Positions 1 to 11,658 of a DNA stretch of 64,000 nucleotides are shown here, one piece after another. The notes under the pieces were generated by a model. That model had not been told where the DNA came from. It searched no databases and was given only the letters and a program-made list of their open reading frames with translations. The position numbers and the translations under genes were made by a program. Source of the stretch: Guadua angustifolia (Eukaryota; Streptophyta; Magnoliopsida; Poales; Poaceae); assembly GCA_036346375.1 (NCBI GenBank), contig JAYEVE010000235.1:1-64000 (forward strand), in the 5' to 3' direction. Numbering within the stretch: position 1 is the first letter of the stretch; the number at the start of each line of letters is the position of its first letter.

Positions 1-585
1 AATTCCTGTGACATAACTATTTTGAGGTTAATTTGAAACTAACAAATTTAAAGTCACCTCCTAAAATGTTACGTGTCATCTTCTCCATCTATTCATCTTC
101 CCTTTCCCCTACTCACTTCCCCCACCCACTTCTTCCCTCTCTAACATAAAAATTTAAAACTAACACATTTAAACTTTGAAAATTTTAAATAGAAAATTTC
201 AACCCAAAAAAAATTCAACTCAAAAAATTTTAAATAAAAAAATTTCAAATTAGAAAGCTTCAACTAAAAGTTTTAAATCGAAAAGTTTCACCTCGGAAAA
301 TTTTAACACGAAAAGTTTTAAATCAAAAAATTTGAAATAAGAAAGTTTCAAGTTGGAAAGTTTCACTCGAAAATTTCAAATCGAAAGTTTCAACTCATAA
401 AACTTTTGACTCAAAAGATTTTTGGTTGAAAAGTTTTGATGCAAAAAACTTTTAAACGAAAATTTTAATTTAAAATTTAAGTCAAAATTTTAACCAAAAA
501 ATTCAAATTTGAAGTTTCAACTTAAAAAATTAAATTAAAAATTTTAAATTAGAAAGTTTCTCCTCAAAAAATTCAAATCGATTGA
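1..585. repeat. AT-rich degenerate short-period repeat
   Basis: No gene is visible. From about 170 to 585 the sequence is a run of loosely repeated 10-14 base words built on AAAGTTTCAA, AAAATTTCAAAT and TTTTAAATC, separated by A or T runs. The phase is not strict, so this looks like an old low-complexity expansion rather than a clean satellite. A similar texture recurs near 10880-11060. It may be the interior of an unrecognised AT-rich transposon; no termini were found. Confidence 0.45.
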
Positions 586-957
586 TTGAACACAACACGA
601 GGACCAAACAAAACGCTATATGTGATAACCAATGCCTCGAATTGGTTTTTGCACTTTAAGCTATTCGTGCCGGTTCATTACCTTTGTTTCCAAAACTGCC
701 ACATCATCTTTGTCAGGTAAGCATTATATCTCGGGTTTCATCTAGATGAAACTCCTCTCATCTAAATGAAACTCTCCCATCTCTCATCATTAATTTCTTG
801 CCATGTCATTATCTTTGCTTATGGCTAGCATTTAATGATATTGAAACTCAAATGAAACTAAGCACGGAATAGCCTAAGAGAACAACTATTATCTACTCGA
901 CCCGTGTTCAATGCTCTGTCGCCCAAATGGCGAAGAGCTCAATAAATTAGTTTATCG

Positions 958-960
<3 letters not shown>
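586..960. other. Non-coding stretch with a MITE-like palindrome
   Basis: No coding region is seen. Near 735-756 there is a near-perfect palindrome built on GTTTCATCTAGATGAAAC, followed by a half-copy (CATCTAAATGAAACTC). GTTTCAT/ATGAAAC words recur to about 860. Such words are common in Tourist-like MITEs of grasses, but paired terminal repeats and a target duplication could not be delimited. Confidence 0.3.
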
Positions 961-1020
<60 letters not shown>

Positions 1021-1034
1021 AACACACACACACA
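961..1034. repeat. (AT)n microsatellite followed by A-run and (AC)n
   Basis: About 54 bases of pure AT dinucleotide at 961-1014, then an A run and a short AC dinucleotide tract. It lies just outside the left end of CACTA-1. Confidence 0.95.
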
Positions 1035-1097
1035 ATGGGTGATATTCAATACCCTACTTGTTTTTAAGGGGAAAAATCTCATAATGATTCCTTCGTG

Positions 1098-1265
1098 GAT
1101 CGGGATACGCGGTTAAACGTTTGAAGCGGTTTTAGAACCCGTAAACCAGTGATACCCTCGGGTACGCGTTCCCACCGCTTGTTGAAATTTCGCGGTTTGT
1201 TACCGCTTGGGAAAATCTCCAAAAGCGGTTTATTAAACGCTTGGGAGATCTTCCCGGTTGTATTC
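1098..1265. repeat. CACTA-1 left subterminal repeats
   Basis: AAGCGGTT, CCGCTTG and GCGGTTT words occur in both orientations every 15-40 bases. They mirror the array at 9620-9800. In the CACTA family such repeats bind the element-encoded TNPA-type protein. Confidence 0.7.
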
Positions 1266-2759
1266 CAAGCTTGGAAAGGCCCAAAACAACGTTTTGATTA
1301 TATTCAATATAGAATATGTTTTCGATGGGTTTTGATATAGATTTTGACAATTAAAATAAATAGAACGCGGAGTTTTTTGACACAATAATTAAATATATAT
1401 TATTCATGCGACTATTCTGGATAATTACGGGTTCATTTCGAAAAATCAACTTATAAATGAACAAGTGATGACGTACACATGAAATAATAAGCCACTTTAC
1501 AAGTTTCAAAGAATAAAAGGGTGAATCTTGAGCTCATTTTTTTGCGGCTTTTGTGCCCATTGCGTTGATGTCCACGACTTTATTTGGACAAGGTCTCCAA
1601 CCATTTCGGGAACTCTTTGGTGGATACAATCTTAAAAATAAAGGATGAGTTTTCTTGGATTTTTGAACGGGTCGGCGGGATCACGCCTTGCTCATCGATG
1701 TTGGGGACAAAGGGGAAGTAAATAAATCTCGGACATGTAATTAAAGTGTAATTAAGTAAAGAAATTGACATGTTCACACTACCGGCTTGGTTGTCGCACA
1801 TCGCCATGGGTAATACTTTGCATATAGTGGCACAATAATAGCCACATGTTGTTTTCTTCGTCTTTTAGAACTGCGATGAAATTTGAAAAAACAATTATTA
1901 TTGGGATGAAAAATTCGCTTTAATATTCTTTTTTTACTCGGTGCTTATTTGTACATCAAATTCATTCTCGAAATCTCCTTGTTCCTTCTTTGAACCTTAA
2001 TCCCCGAGTTTGCTTATTATATCGAGTAGTAATTATCGAGTTGGAATTAGCAATATTTCAATATATATAATAAGGAAAACTATCGTATATATATTGCTAT
2101 ATATTTTAGGGTGTCAATGATATATTATAATTTTCCACGGAGTCCTTTTGAGTCTTGAACAACGACGCTATCAAGCTTGATGACAAGAAGGATCAGATAC
2201 CTATTCATGTATTACAACATATATGTAACTAGTAGTATTTATCAATGCCTTGGAAAATATAAAACGAGAGGTTGTATATACGTCGGTTGAAGGGTATGCG
2301 GTTTGTAGTTTGCCCAGAATGCATTGAGAATGTAATCTTCAATATCCTTTATGGTTCAATCCAAAGCGCTCGTTAACTCTGGGTCGATGAAGCCCACGTT
2401 GAAGATGTTCTCTTTTCTACAGTTGTATCTCCATTCTACATAGAAAGGTATAAGTTTAAGAGTTGCAATTTTATTGCGAGGAACACATGGTAAAGGTATG
2501 AGCTTGAATTACGACCGCTTTCATGAGAACACGTTGATGGAGTCGGCATGGTAAATATTGTAGAAGTCCTCGAATTGAGCCATATTTTTTGTCCCGATAA
2601 AATCTTCTTCTTTGAACGGAGGAACATCGCTTTCCCGGCGGACTTCGTACCATTTGAAATTGCGATCTTGGTTGGCAATCCTTTATCTCTTTAGGGTCAA
2701 TCGCTCCCCCCGGTATTGCCATTTGACCTCGCCATTGGAAGATCATCTAATCCAAGAGC
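1266..2759. other. CACTA-1 interior, no recognisable gene
   Basis: Moderately AT-rich sequence between the left subterminal repeats and the ORF2 remnant. Short open frames exist on the minus strand (for example 1580-1807 and 2436-2746) but I recognise no domain in them. They may be decayed exons or 3' untranslated sequence of the element. Confidence 0.4.
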
Positions 2760-3800
2760 GGCTGGGCGATTCGCCTCCTTCATAAACCTCTCGAGGTTCT
2801 CGAGTTGTCTTTCTTCTTTTTCCGCCCACCCGACCAACGCCTTATTTCCCTTTTCGGTTAAGTTTCCCTTTTATTTATTTTTCCGGCTTTTTTAATTAAG
2901 TTTTGACCGGACCCCAAAAAAGTTTTAGGCCCGGGGGGGCCTTTTGGGGGTAACCGCTGAAAGTTTTGGGGTTGGGCGGGCTTTTTTTGGAATTTCAATC
3001 GGGCACTTCTTTTTTTGGGGCTTCGGGGGCTTTTTGGTGGGGGCAACCCATGAAATTTTCCCAAATGACCGCCACTTTCCCTCCCTCCAATTAGTTAATT
3101 TCAAATGCCCCCTCCTTTGGAAGGGGTTCCTTTAAATCTTGTTGAAAATTTGACCGATGGAGGTTGGGACAGGGAGTCTCGGCGAACCCTTTTCTGGGGG
3201 AGGGTGGTTTGGGGGCCCGGTGGGGTTTTCCCCCGGGGGCCCGCTGGTTGATTGTGGATAGCCTGAAGGCTTGAGGGCTCTGCTTTTTTCGCAATTATTG
3301 CGAGGCGGGTTGCCGAGTCTTTTCCAATTGGAAATATGATTCCGCTTTGCTTCTTGGGCCTGAGTTTGTACCTTGGCGAAACCATATTCCCGGGGCTTCC
3401 CAACCTCGGTCCGTGGTTCTTTTGAAGGGAATTTGGCCCGCTTCCCCGTGCTGCCAACCCTTTGGGGTTTACAATCCGACCACTCGCACCTTGCCATCAC
3501 CAACTAAATCTCTGAAAGGGCCCCGTGACCCAGAAACCAAGCGGGCCCCCACTCCGGGTTGGGTTGGCTCCCGCCTTAAATTTTCCGCCCCCAATTTGAC
3601 CTTATTCCCGGTGCCAAGTGGTGGTGGATTTTTCCAATTGGCCTTGTTCTTCTCTGCGGCCCCTGGTTCAACTTGTACTCCCGAATGCTTGCATCCGCGG
3701 CTTAAAATTTTGAAGGGCTTTTTGCCATACTTCGGGAACGCTTCCCGCTGAAAATGGTTGCCATTTTCTTCAAAGTGTTTCTTGGCCATCCGGCCCTTGA
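2760..3800 (-). pseudogene. CACTA-1 second ORF remnant, Ptta/En-Spm plant transposase-like
   Basis: Minus-strand frames at 3469-3789, 3132-3503 and 3101-3457 overlap and seem to be pieces of one broken reading frame. The first contains HFEENGNHFQREAFPKYGKK and, further on, EKNKANWKNPPPLGTG. The latter resembles the conserved 'KNKANR...HTTGS' segment of the plant transposase family of En/Spm elements (Pfam Ptta type). In CACTA elements this is the second gene, often linked to binding subterminal repeats. The stretch is full of long G, C and T runs that break the frame repeatedly. The family call rests on one motif plus context. Confidence 0.45.
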
Positions 3801-5429
3801 AAAGGTTTTCCTAATACTTGCGGCATGTCCTTGGTAGCCTTGACCCTTTTTGATTAATTTGGGCTTTCCCCCTTAACAATTGTTATCGGCCCAAGTTTGG
3901 GAACCCCGGATGCCTTGTTAGCGTCGGTAAACCGTGTTTGTGGATGGCCTTTTAGGATTTGGGTTGGTTGCTTTCTTCGGGCGAAATCACAAACATTGAT
4001 AAGGTTCGGTTATTTATTAAGAATGGATTAATTAGCATGTCCACAGGATTAACTTCAGCTATACCTATCCTCCGGAAACGGGTGTTCGGTGGGCGGGCTC
4101 CCGTTTGCTTCAGGGCGGGGGCCTCGGGGCCCCGGCGGGGGTTGTTCCCCGATGTACCCGGGCTGGATCCAACAAGAACTGTTTGCGCCGAAATTGGGTC
4201 CCAGTCTTTGCCATCTATCCTTTCGAAAAAAGTTACATCAACCATATTTTTTACAACCAAACATGATAATATCAATTTCACATATATTAACAAAATTTTA
4301 ACATTTCACATTACCCATTATTCCTATTCAAAAATTACAACAATATATTCCACATTTCAAAACATATAAATTACAATTCACATATACTTATTTTAACAAA
4401 AAATAATAATCATTCTTATTCCATAATAATTTTCAAAAAATAAATAATTATAAATCCACAATAAATGTTATATCATTACAAAAGAAGGACAATGGCCCTT
4501 GTAAACCGCCCTGGGTCTTCTTACCCGGTTATCTTGCCTCCGACCAGCTTTTAATTGCAAGGCTGGCCGGGGGACCCGAGGTCGGGAAAGGCCTATTGGG
4601 CTTTTTAAGCTACACTATTGTGGTTTTTCGAAATATAAGGGGTTTGGTCAAAATTGAAAAGGAAAATTTTTAAAGAATATATGAGTTGGGCCTGCTCTTG
4701 GGCCGGGCTCTTCGAATTTGTGACAACCTAACCTTATTGAAAATAACAATAAGTTAGAGAAAACATATAAAAGCATGAGCCTTGCAATATTTGAATACCC
4801 CCGGGTTGCAATATTTGAATACCATAGCCAACATATAGCATCCAACTAACAAATGATCTCGATGAGATTTGATTATCTTATTCTCAAAAACCGCTTTACT
4901 TCCCTGGTTCATACTTAGATATGCATGTTATATGTAAGACAACTTAAAGATGTAGCCACAAGCCAACCATCTAAAGCAAATCCTAGCAATGATAACATAA
5001 TGCACATAAAGATCTCAGATCCAAGGATTGCAATGCAACACAACTACACTAAAGTTCCACCCAAAACCACAGGAGAGCAAGCCCATTCCATTCTTGCCCT
5101 TTCTTGGATTAAGCCGATTAGGAGGAGGACTACTAGATATATACCAACGTTTCATACCCGTTACCCAAACCACACCTAAAACTTTTTTACCTCTGGGCAT
5201 TTCACCCCCTTGGGGCCAAATTAGAGAGGAGGGCGCGATGCCGGCCTCGGTCCTCCGGTGGCGGCGGTGTGGCGGCGGCGTGGCGCGGCAAGGCGGTGGG
5301 TTCACAGGCGCCGGGCACCGGTCGGAGAACCGAAAGGCCAGCGGCACCACGAAGGTCAGAGGCGGGACTTAAAAAATTTGGGGGAGGCGGGGACTTGGAA
5401 AAATTTGGTCTCTTCCTTATAAAGGAATC
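3801..5429. other. CACTA-1 interior: AT-rich block and GC-rich block, unassigned
   Basis: No recognisable protein. About 4215-4490 is very AT-rich; 5225-5375 is GC-rich with GGCGGCGG words. The abrupt changes in base composition suggest a nested insertion or filler. Open frames at 3952-4369 and 5015-5372 occur on both strands, have no recognised motif and are probably chance. Confidence 0.35.
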
Positions 5430-5770
5430 ACTTCAAGCGGTTTTAAATCCAACGCTTTGGGGATTCCTGCGGTTTTAAATCCAACGCGGGGAACAAGCGT
5501 TTTAAATCCAACCGCTTGAGGGAGCTAGCTTGATATTACCAACGCTTGGAAATTCGCTTGATATTACCAACGCTTGTAGAAGTGCTACGATATATTAAAA
5601 AGAATATGGTGCCCATATCGTTTGATAAGATTCTTTCCCCGGCTAGCGTGGGTTTGAGTGTTTGGGGTTCGCCCAACCCGTTAACCCCTTTCGCCCCATT
5701 CTTTTTTTTCGAGTTTCGTTGGTATCATCAACCGCTTGTATAATATATAAAAGCGGTTGTTAGTACCCCG
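5430..5770. repeat. Internal cluster of CACTA-type AAGCGGTT repeats
   Basis: Repeated words AAGCGGTT, CGGTTTTAAATCCAACGC and TATTACCAACGCTTG occur about ten times. They use the same AAGCGGTT core as the subterminal arrays but lie in the middle of CACTA-1, between its two gene remnants. They could be the end of a second, related element inserted here or left by a rearrangement. Confidence 0.6.
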
Positions 5771-5784
5771 CTTGTAAAAAATGT

Positions 5785-6010
5785 CAATTTTTAAAAAGGT
5801 TTTTAGCACCCCATTTAAAATTTTTTAAAAACTTTTAGCACTTTAGTTTCATTCTAAAATTTTAAAAAAGGCTTTTAGCACTTTAGTTTCATTCCATAAT
5901 TTTAAAAAAACTTTTAGCACTTGGGCATTTCATAATTTTTAAAAAGGCTTTTAGCCTTTTTTCATTCCATAAATTTTTAAAAAAGCTTTTACCACTTTTA
6001 TTCATTCCAA
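5785..6010. repeat. Degenerate tandem repeat, ~40-45 bp unit
   Basis: Five to six imperfect copies of a unit with CTTTTAGCACTTTAGTTTCA followed by TTCCATAATTTTTAAAAAAG. It lies next to the internal AAGCGGTT cluster, at the downstream end of the TNP2 remnant. Confidence 0.75.
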
Positions 6011-6339
6011 ACAAACACTTCATCGGAAGACTGTGTTACATATACATAGTTCATCGAGTGGTACATCTTAAGTAAGGAAATTTGTCTTTACAAGTGTTCC
6101 TTCATTATGATCCGGGCGTTAAAAGTATCCACATCTGTCATTGGGGGCTTATGCACATTCACAAAAGGAGGGATCTCATCGGAAACTATACTCTTCCTCT
6201 CTGGCGCCTCAACTCCAACAATCCTTCGTTTGCCTTGGAGAACCACGGTCGCTTTCTTAGTACTACAATCTTTCCTTGTCTCGCTTCAGGTTTGCTTGAC
6301 ATGTCCATCACGTGAAGACCTTTTCACATCGTTCGCGAG

Positions 6340-8976
6340 GGAAACGGTTCGCGCCTATAGCGACTTGGTAAGGTCCACGATTGTCATACCATATTTGTAC
6401 CTTCACCCGCTTGGGTCGGTTTGACCCATTGGCACTTAAATAGAGGACCTTCAAGGTCCATAGTCAACTCCCATATCTCTTCTATGAAACCATAAATTAT
6501 CCACCTTGCCTTTGTTGTCTTCGCTATCGGACACCGCTATTCGTTGGTGCTCTTGTTATCCGGATCGGGTAGAATGTGTAACCATTTATCTCGACCCTTG
6601 AATGTCAATTTCACTAGATGGTCCCGGCCAAGGTTAAACTGTTCATTGTCACCCTTTCAAAGGATGTACTTTTTTGTAACCAACCGAAAAAATCCATGTG
6701 CCGGGTTATCAATCCTCGACCTCCCGGAAATCCCGGGGAATACTCTTTTAAGGACATACGGGCTACTACGGTTGATTGTTTCAAAACCGGAAATGTGCTT
6801 GCTTAAATGTAAGAAGATCATTGCATGCAATTGCTTTCCTTCCTAGTGTCCCTTTTCCCGTAGCCTCCCTCATGGCGGATAAGGGGCCCGTCGGGTTTAG
6901 ATCATTAATGTAATCCCACAAAACTCAATCACCCCCGCCCATAACCCTCGGAATGCATCCTTGGACGAGCGTTCGGACATATTTTTACACACTATGTACC
7001 TCTCGAAAGGAACATTTTGTAGATACAGTCAAATACCTATCTCTTTGAAAGGTGACAGGAGATGAACCATAATATCAAAGAATGCGGAGGAAAGATCATC
7101 TCAAGACTAACCACACTTTGTACCCGCATCCGCAGCTTACTTAGTTTATGGGTCGATGACCTTCTGAAACCGCTTGAAAAAAAGAACACGCTTTGTGATT
7201 GTCCCCGACCCACTGGCGGATGCCTCTCCCCATTTGGAAGCAACGTTATTAACACAAAACATGGGATTTCATGTTCGATTTTATTTCTTTCGTGTTTATG
7301 AGTCTCTTTACATTGAGGTATCCAAGGACCTTCCCTTTGTTAGAACTCTATCATGCTTTTTTTTCTTTTTGCTTAGAGTGTTCGGGATGTAAATAAGTTG
7401 TCCTTTCCCCTTTTTTTTGGATGTAGGTCGTTCCTCGGCCCAAGAGTTTAAGGTCCCCGAGCTTGCGGGTATCTTTGATTTTCGTACATATCTATGTAGC
7501 CTAGCGGGTTCGCGACATTCTTCGTGATGTGCATGAAGTCAAGTGGGGGAACCTCCATGACTTCCCAATAAGGCAAGTCCCAAAATATTGACTTCTTCTT
7601 CCACATGGGTGCGACCATCCTCATTCCACATGTTTGCTTCGGACCCTTTCCAAATACTACTTTCAAATCCTTACCATAGCAAAAACCGGGCCCAAACGAC
7701 TTTGAGGCCTTGCCGAAGTCGTTGCCTTAAATTTCCCGCCTTTCTTCAACGGGTGACTCGGGAAGAAACCCATGACCCATGTACACAACCTTGGAGTTTT
7801 TTACATGGTCCGTTTATCTAACATCGGGCTCTATATCCTTTGCATTAGGGGACAGTTCAAAGCAGCCGCGTTGATTGTTACAAATAACAATGCCGGGGTG
7901 AAAACCCCTTTTGTACTATCCCATAGCACCATTGTCCCTACGTCCAAGATCTTCAACCAATGGTTTGGTGAACATCGATGTCATTTCGGGTTGCTTGGGG
8001 CCTTGGATCAACCGACATCATGATATACTTTCTTCATGCAAACCATGGAGGAATGTTATAGATACATAGTGTAAGGCCGGGTGCTATGGTGCTGCTCAAT
8101 TCTCGAAAGGATTCATCCCCTATCAACCCAAACCTTATGTTTCTCACCTCATCTAAGTCCGTCCGTCGACTTTCCTCCGTGAGCCATCGCGGTGTTAAGC
8201 ATCCGCGTCCTTCGCCTTTTTGTGCCACGCATCATCGGGCATGCGCTTTGTTAGCAAAAATGTTTCAATCGGGGATCACGGAAATACCACAACACTTTAG
8301 GATCTCTTCTTTTCGCCCCCATCTATTTCACGGATCATTACCTTACCTTATCGTGACTCTTTGCCGGAACACATCCAAATTGGATACTCATTCATTGGAC
8401 ACAATCATTAGGACATCGTGTATCTTGACTTCCAATCCCAAAGAGAACTTGCTTGCCTATGTAGATTGGGCAGTGTTATCTTCGGAAGCAACTTTTTACG
8501 GTGATAACAACTCATTGAATCCCTTATCGACACACCATTTGTAGCCTTCCATTGCATGAGTTCGGTGGAGCGTTTTGTGCCTTACGTTTGGGTTTCTGTC
8601 CTCTAACATCGGGAACTTCTCGCTTTTCATGTAGTTCCCTCCCCAAACCGCAATCGGTCTAGCTCATCATCACCAAAGTCACCAAGTGTTTCTTCCGGAA
8701 CGATTGCGTCGTCCGGAATCTTTTGAATCCACTTCCTCTTCCTCGCATTCTTCATCGCTTCCTCGCTAATCGCCTCAACCGCCATGGTTGATCCAGGTAT
8801 AGTTTGGCATGAAACCTCTCATGATCAAATGGTTCATAACTTGCCATTTTGGGAGTGCTCCTTTCGTTCTTGCAATCTACACACGGAAACAATGAAGCGC
8901 CCGAGGCAAAAATAGCCTCATCGAGAAAAGCCCACGCCATTAATGAACTCTCCCGACGGTCGCATTGTACATCCAT
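6340..8976 (-). pseudogene. CACTA-1 TNP2-like transposase, decayed
   Basis: Pieces of a CACTA transposase are readable in order on the minus strand. (1) 8752-8976 resembles the N-terminal transposase-associated domain, with CVDCKN and a trailing aromatic segment. (2) 8034-8228 contains VRNIRFGLIGDESF and YNIPPW, matching the TNP2 core pattern 'N.R.GL..DGF......YNLPPW'. (3) 7448-7666 contains KKKSIFWDLPYW followed by DFMHITKNV, the TNP2 hallmark 'KS.FWELPYW......DVMH..KNV'. (4) 6385-6505 reads YGFIEEIWEL then GPLFKCQWVK, a DUF4216-like block. The pieces lie in different frames with many stops. TNP2 catalyses excision and integration; this copy cannot make it. Family assignment is firm from motif order; exon boundaries are not defined. 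Confidence 0.8.
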
Positions 8977-9619
8977 TGCCGATTCATCTACACCAAGTTA
9001 TAATTTCATTAAAAATTATAACAAATTTTTTACAAAAATTAGAACGAACTTATAAATACATTTAAAAATCTAAAGCTCAGCCATAAACCCAACAAAAAAC
9101 CTCCACCCCAGCATCCAATTAAAGACCTACCTTTCTAATTATTTTGTATCCCTTCCTACCTTTGTAATTATTTTTTATCCTTCTACCCATGTTTTTCTAT
9201 TTTATTTCATACACCAATAATTACTTCCTTGCAATATTGTGATATTTAAGATTCTAAATCTAACAACCACCTAGATCTAAAGCTTCCAATCACCTTTACC
9301 TTTTAATGTCATATTTTGAACTAATCTCCACCCTACATCTTCATACAACAACAAAAACAAGCATAAAAACTAATTTTTGATCATGGTGTTTGCTTAAAAG
9401 TTCAAGATTTCTCCACATCCATTGAAAAAATAGCAATCTCTAGGTGAAAGGATGTTCACATGATGTTACTAACCTTGAAACACTTAATTTGGAGCTAATC
9501 ACCCCAAATTAAAAATTTGGACAACCTCCCCAAAAAATGGGCCACCCTTCTCTTTCGATGTACTCCTTGCCGAGAGGAAGAAGGGTTTAAATGAGCCGGG
9601 GGAGGGCTTAGGGTTTGAG
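8977..9619. other. CACTA-1 5' non-coding region
   Basis: AT-rich DNA upstream of the transposase remnant and inside the right terminus. No ORF or repeat of note. By position it would hold the transposase promoter and leader; no specific element can be defended. Confidence 0.4.
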
Positions 9620-9800
9620 ACCAAAACCGCAATTTGAGTTCTGAAGCGGTTCTTGTCTCAAACCGCTTTAAAAAAAGGCGGTTTGGAAAGAACCGCTTTA
9701 GAACTCAAATAAGCGGTTGTCTCAAACCGCCCCCCCGGGACCGTTTCTTAACCGCAGGCGAAATCCAAGGTTCGCAAAACCGCTTCTAATAGGCGGGGAT
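9620..9800. repeat. CACTA-1 right subterminal repeats
   Basis: A dense array of AACCGC, AAGCGGTT and CTCAAACCGC words in both orientations, ending 12 bases before the terminal TAGTG at 9816. Confidence 0.8.
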
Positions 9801-9816
9801 GCCGATCGTAGTAGTG

Positions 9817-10518
9817 TTCTAATTTCTAGAAATTCAATAATCGAAAAAAGGAGAAAGATCTCTACTACTTATTTTAGTGGGATCAGATTATAATGTAATT
9901 AATCATATATAACAAATACAATTGTATTTCAATAATTAAAAAATAAGTAAAATCAAAGATATCGAAAGGATCTCCACCACTTATTTTGATAGGGTTAAAT
10001 TATAATAGTCATTAGTCCTTCCCGAAGCACATTGATAGGATCCTAATATATACTTTATGGAACCTTTAGAAAGAAAAAAGAGAATTTTAGAAGATAATCC
10101 CTATCCACAAATCTAGGTTGCCTTCTCGGCTCGGGCGGGGGTGTTTCAAAGGTGCGATTTACGGTGGCTATCTTCCGCCGTGCTTTGAACCACCTTCTTA
10201 CTATCCCGAACCGGAAGCAAAGGCGGTGTTTAGGGGCTCATCTTTTTCTATCGGTGCCAGCAGACCTTGCGCGGCGCTTTCTCGCCTTTCTCGAGGCGGT
10301 TTTGCCGTATTGTTTTATCATTGTTCTGAATTTCTTCTTCCTTTAATACACGGAGCTCCCCTTTTATTTCAAAAATAATCGATTAATCATATATAAACAA
10401 AATTATATAATAAATACAATTGTATTTTAATAATTAAAAATAAAGTTGTATATCAAAGACAATTATATTTTAATATCTAAATGCATAGTTGCGCGGATAA
10501 TTTTGCAGTTCTTTATGA
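9817..10518. other. Non-coding spacer with direct repeats
   Basis: AT-rich DNA. About 9889-9950 and 10380-10445 share TTAATCATATATAA and AATACAATTGTATTT..AATAATTAAAAA in the same orientation, so they are direct repeats flanking a ~430-bp segment. That segment includes a GC-richer block (10080-10360) with no recognisable gene. A shorter similarity links 9857-9880 with 9969-9992 (CTACTACTTATTTTAGTGGG-like). Confidence 0.45.
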
Positions 10519-10560
10519 ATGGAAGATAAAGATTTGAGGTTACCCTACCCTCAAACTTAT

Positions 10561-10681
10561 TCTTGTGAGGATAATCTCCGGCCACACGTCATGTGGAACA
10601 ACACATGCCTCTCCCTCTCCTCTTGTGAGGACAACATCCCGCCACATATCACGTGGAACAATACATGCCTCTCTCCTCTCC
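10561..10681 (+). repeat. 60-bp tandem duplication (two units)
   Basis: 10561-10620 and 10621-10681 are head-to-tail copies of a unit starting TCTTGTGAGGA and ending ATGCCTCTC. They differ at about ten positions. A chance open frame runs across them. Confidence 0.9.
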
Positions 10682-11479
10682 TCTCATACTTTCTTCCTTG
10701 TCGAGCCATGCGATCAAGCACAAAGCCTATCCTTGACTCGGGAGCTCAAGCTGTCACGCCACGTTGCTGGGGCCAAGCACCACGGTCGCCATCCAAGAGT
10801 CGTGCACTCCTGGCACCTCAGCGTTGCCGAGCGCTTGTCACACCATGGTTTGCTTTGTTTCTTTTTTTATTTAAAATTTTCAGTCTCAATTTGAAATTTT
10901 CCAAATTAAAAGTTCTTGTGTCAAGTGAAAGTTAATTTACAATTTAAAAGTTTTTATGTGAATCAAAAGTATTTGATTTGAAAGTTTTGAATGCGTGTTA
11001 AAACAACAATTTGAAAGTTGTTCATGATTTGAAAAGTTTTATATTATAAGTTTTTTAAAGTACTTGGATCCAACTTTCCGATTCATTTGGGATCGGGAGG
11101 GAAGGATCGAGAAGGACGGTGTCCGTCTGAAGCTCACCTTTGCTAAGGCACCCCATGGTTTGGACGTGAATAACTAGCGAGAACCCACGTGGCGACACGT
11201 GTCGTAAATGTAGCTAGCACACTGCACGGGCGGCTAATCAAGGTAATCTCAAAATATCGTTTTGTTTAAGAATTTCTGGGATTTGATCTGGACTTTAGCT
11301 AGCTAAGGCTTAAATATGTCTACGCTAACCGACGCGCCCCTTGGAAAAAAGAAAAAAAGTATGCTACCAAATATTACTAATTTGTTCAAAGACAGCTAGG
11401 GTAAATGCCCGCATAAAGCGTGTGGCTAGTTTTGAATTGTATTTGATGTGTAAATCTAATGCCTATAATTAAAAACGAG
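10682..11479. other. Non-coding spacer
   Basis: No recognised gene. 10860-11060 is AT-rich with loosely repeated TTTGAAAGTTTT/AAAAGTTTT words, like the block at 170-585. 11060-11480 is ordinary unique-looking sequence without a supported feature. Confidence 0.4.
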
Positions 11480-11600
11480 GGATTTGGGTATTTGCCACTT
11501 CAAACATGTGGCTTCGCAAATTTGCCACTGGACTCACATTTCATTAACTCAGATGGCCCCATATATCATTGACTCAACTGGCATCATAATCCAAAGGGTC

Positions 11601-11612
11601 AATCTTTAAAGT
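11601..11612 (+). repeat. LINE 5' target-site duplication
   Basis: AATCTTTAAAGT here is repeated exactly at 25137-25148, right after the LINE A-tail. It defines the LINE borders. Confidence 0.85.
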
Positions 11613-11658
11613 AGCGAGCCGTGGCGGATCATAACTCCACTGATCTACCACTCTAAGC

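Larger units (their letters stand above)
1089..9816 (-). mobile_element. CACTA-1: decayed CACTA (En/Spm) DNA transposon
   Basis: The right end at 9812-9816 reads TAGTG; its reverse complement starts CACTACTACGATCGGCAT. The left end near 1089-1103 is decayed, but GATCGGGATACGCGG at 1098 aligns with the inner part of that terminus, and both continue into AAGCGGTTTT words. Both borders carry arrays of AAGCGGTT/AACCGCTT subterminal repeats, as expected for CACTA elements. The minus strand holds remnants of a TNP2 transposase (6340-8976) and of a second, Ptta-like ORF (2760-3800), so the element reads right to left. Many frameshifts and stops show it is dead. The left TIR is poor and no 3-bp target duplication can be confirmed. 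Confidence 0.75.

Noticed and set aside
1132..1350. Opposing open frames at the CACTA-1 left end
   Set aside because: They lie across subterminal repeats and do not encode a known protein.
10519..10935. 138-residue open frame
   Set aside because: It spans the 60-bp tandem duplication and low-complexity AT sequence, overlaps another frame of similar length and has no recognised motif; treated as chance.
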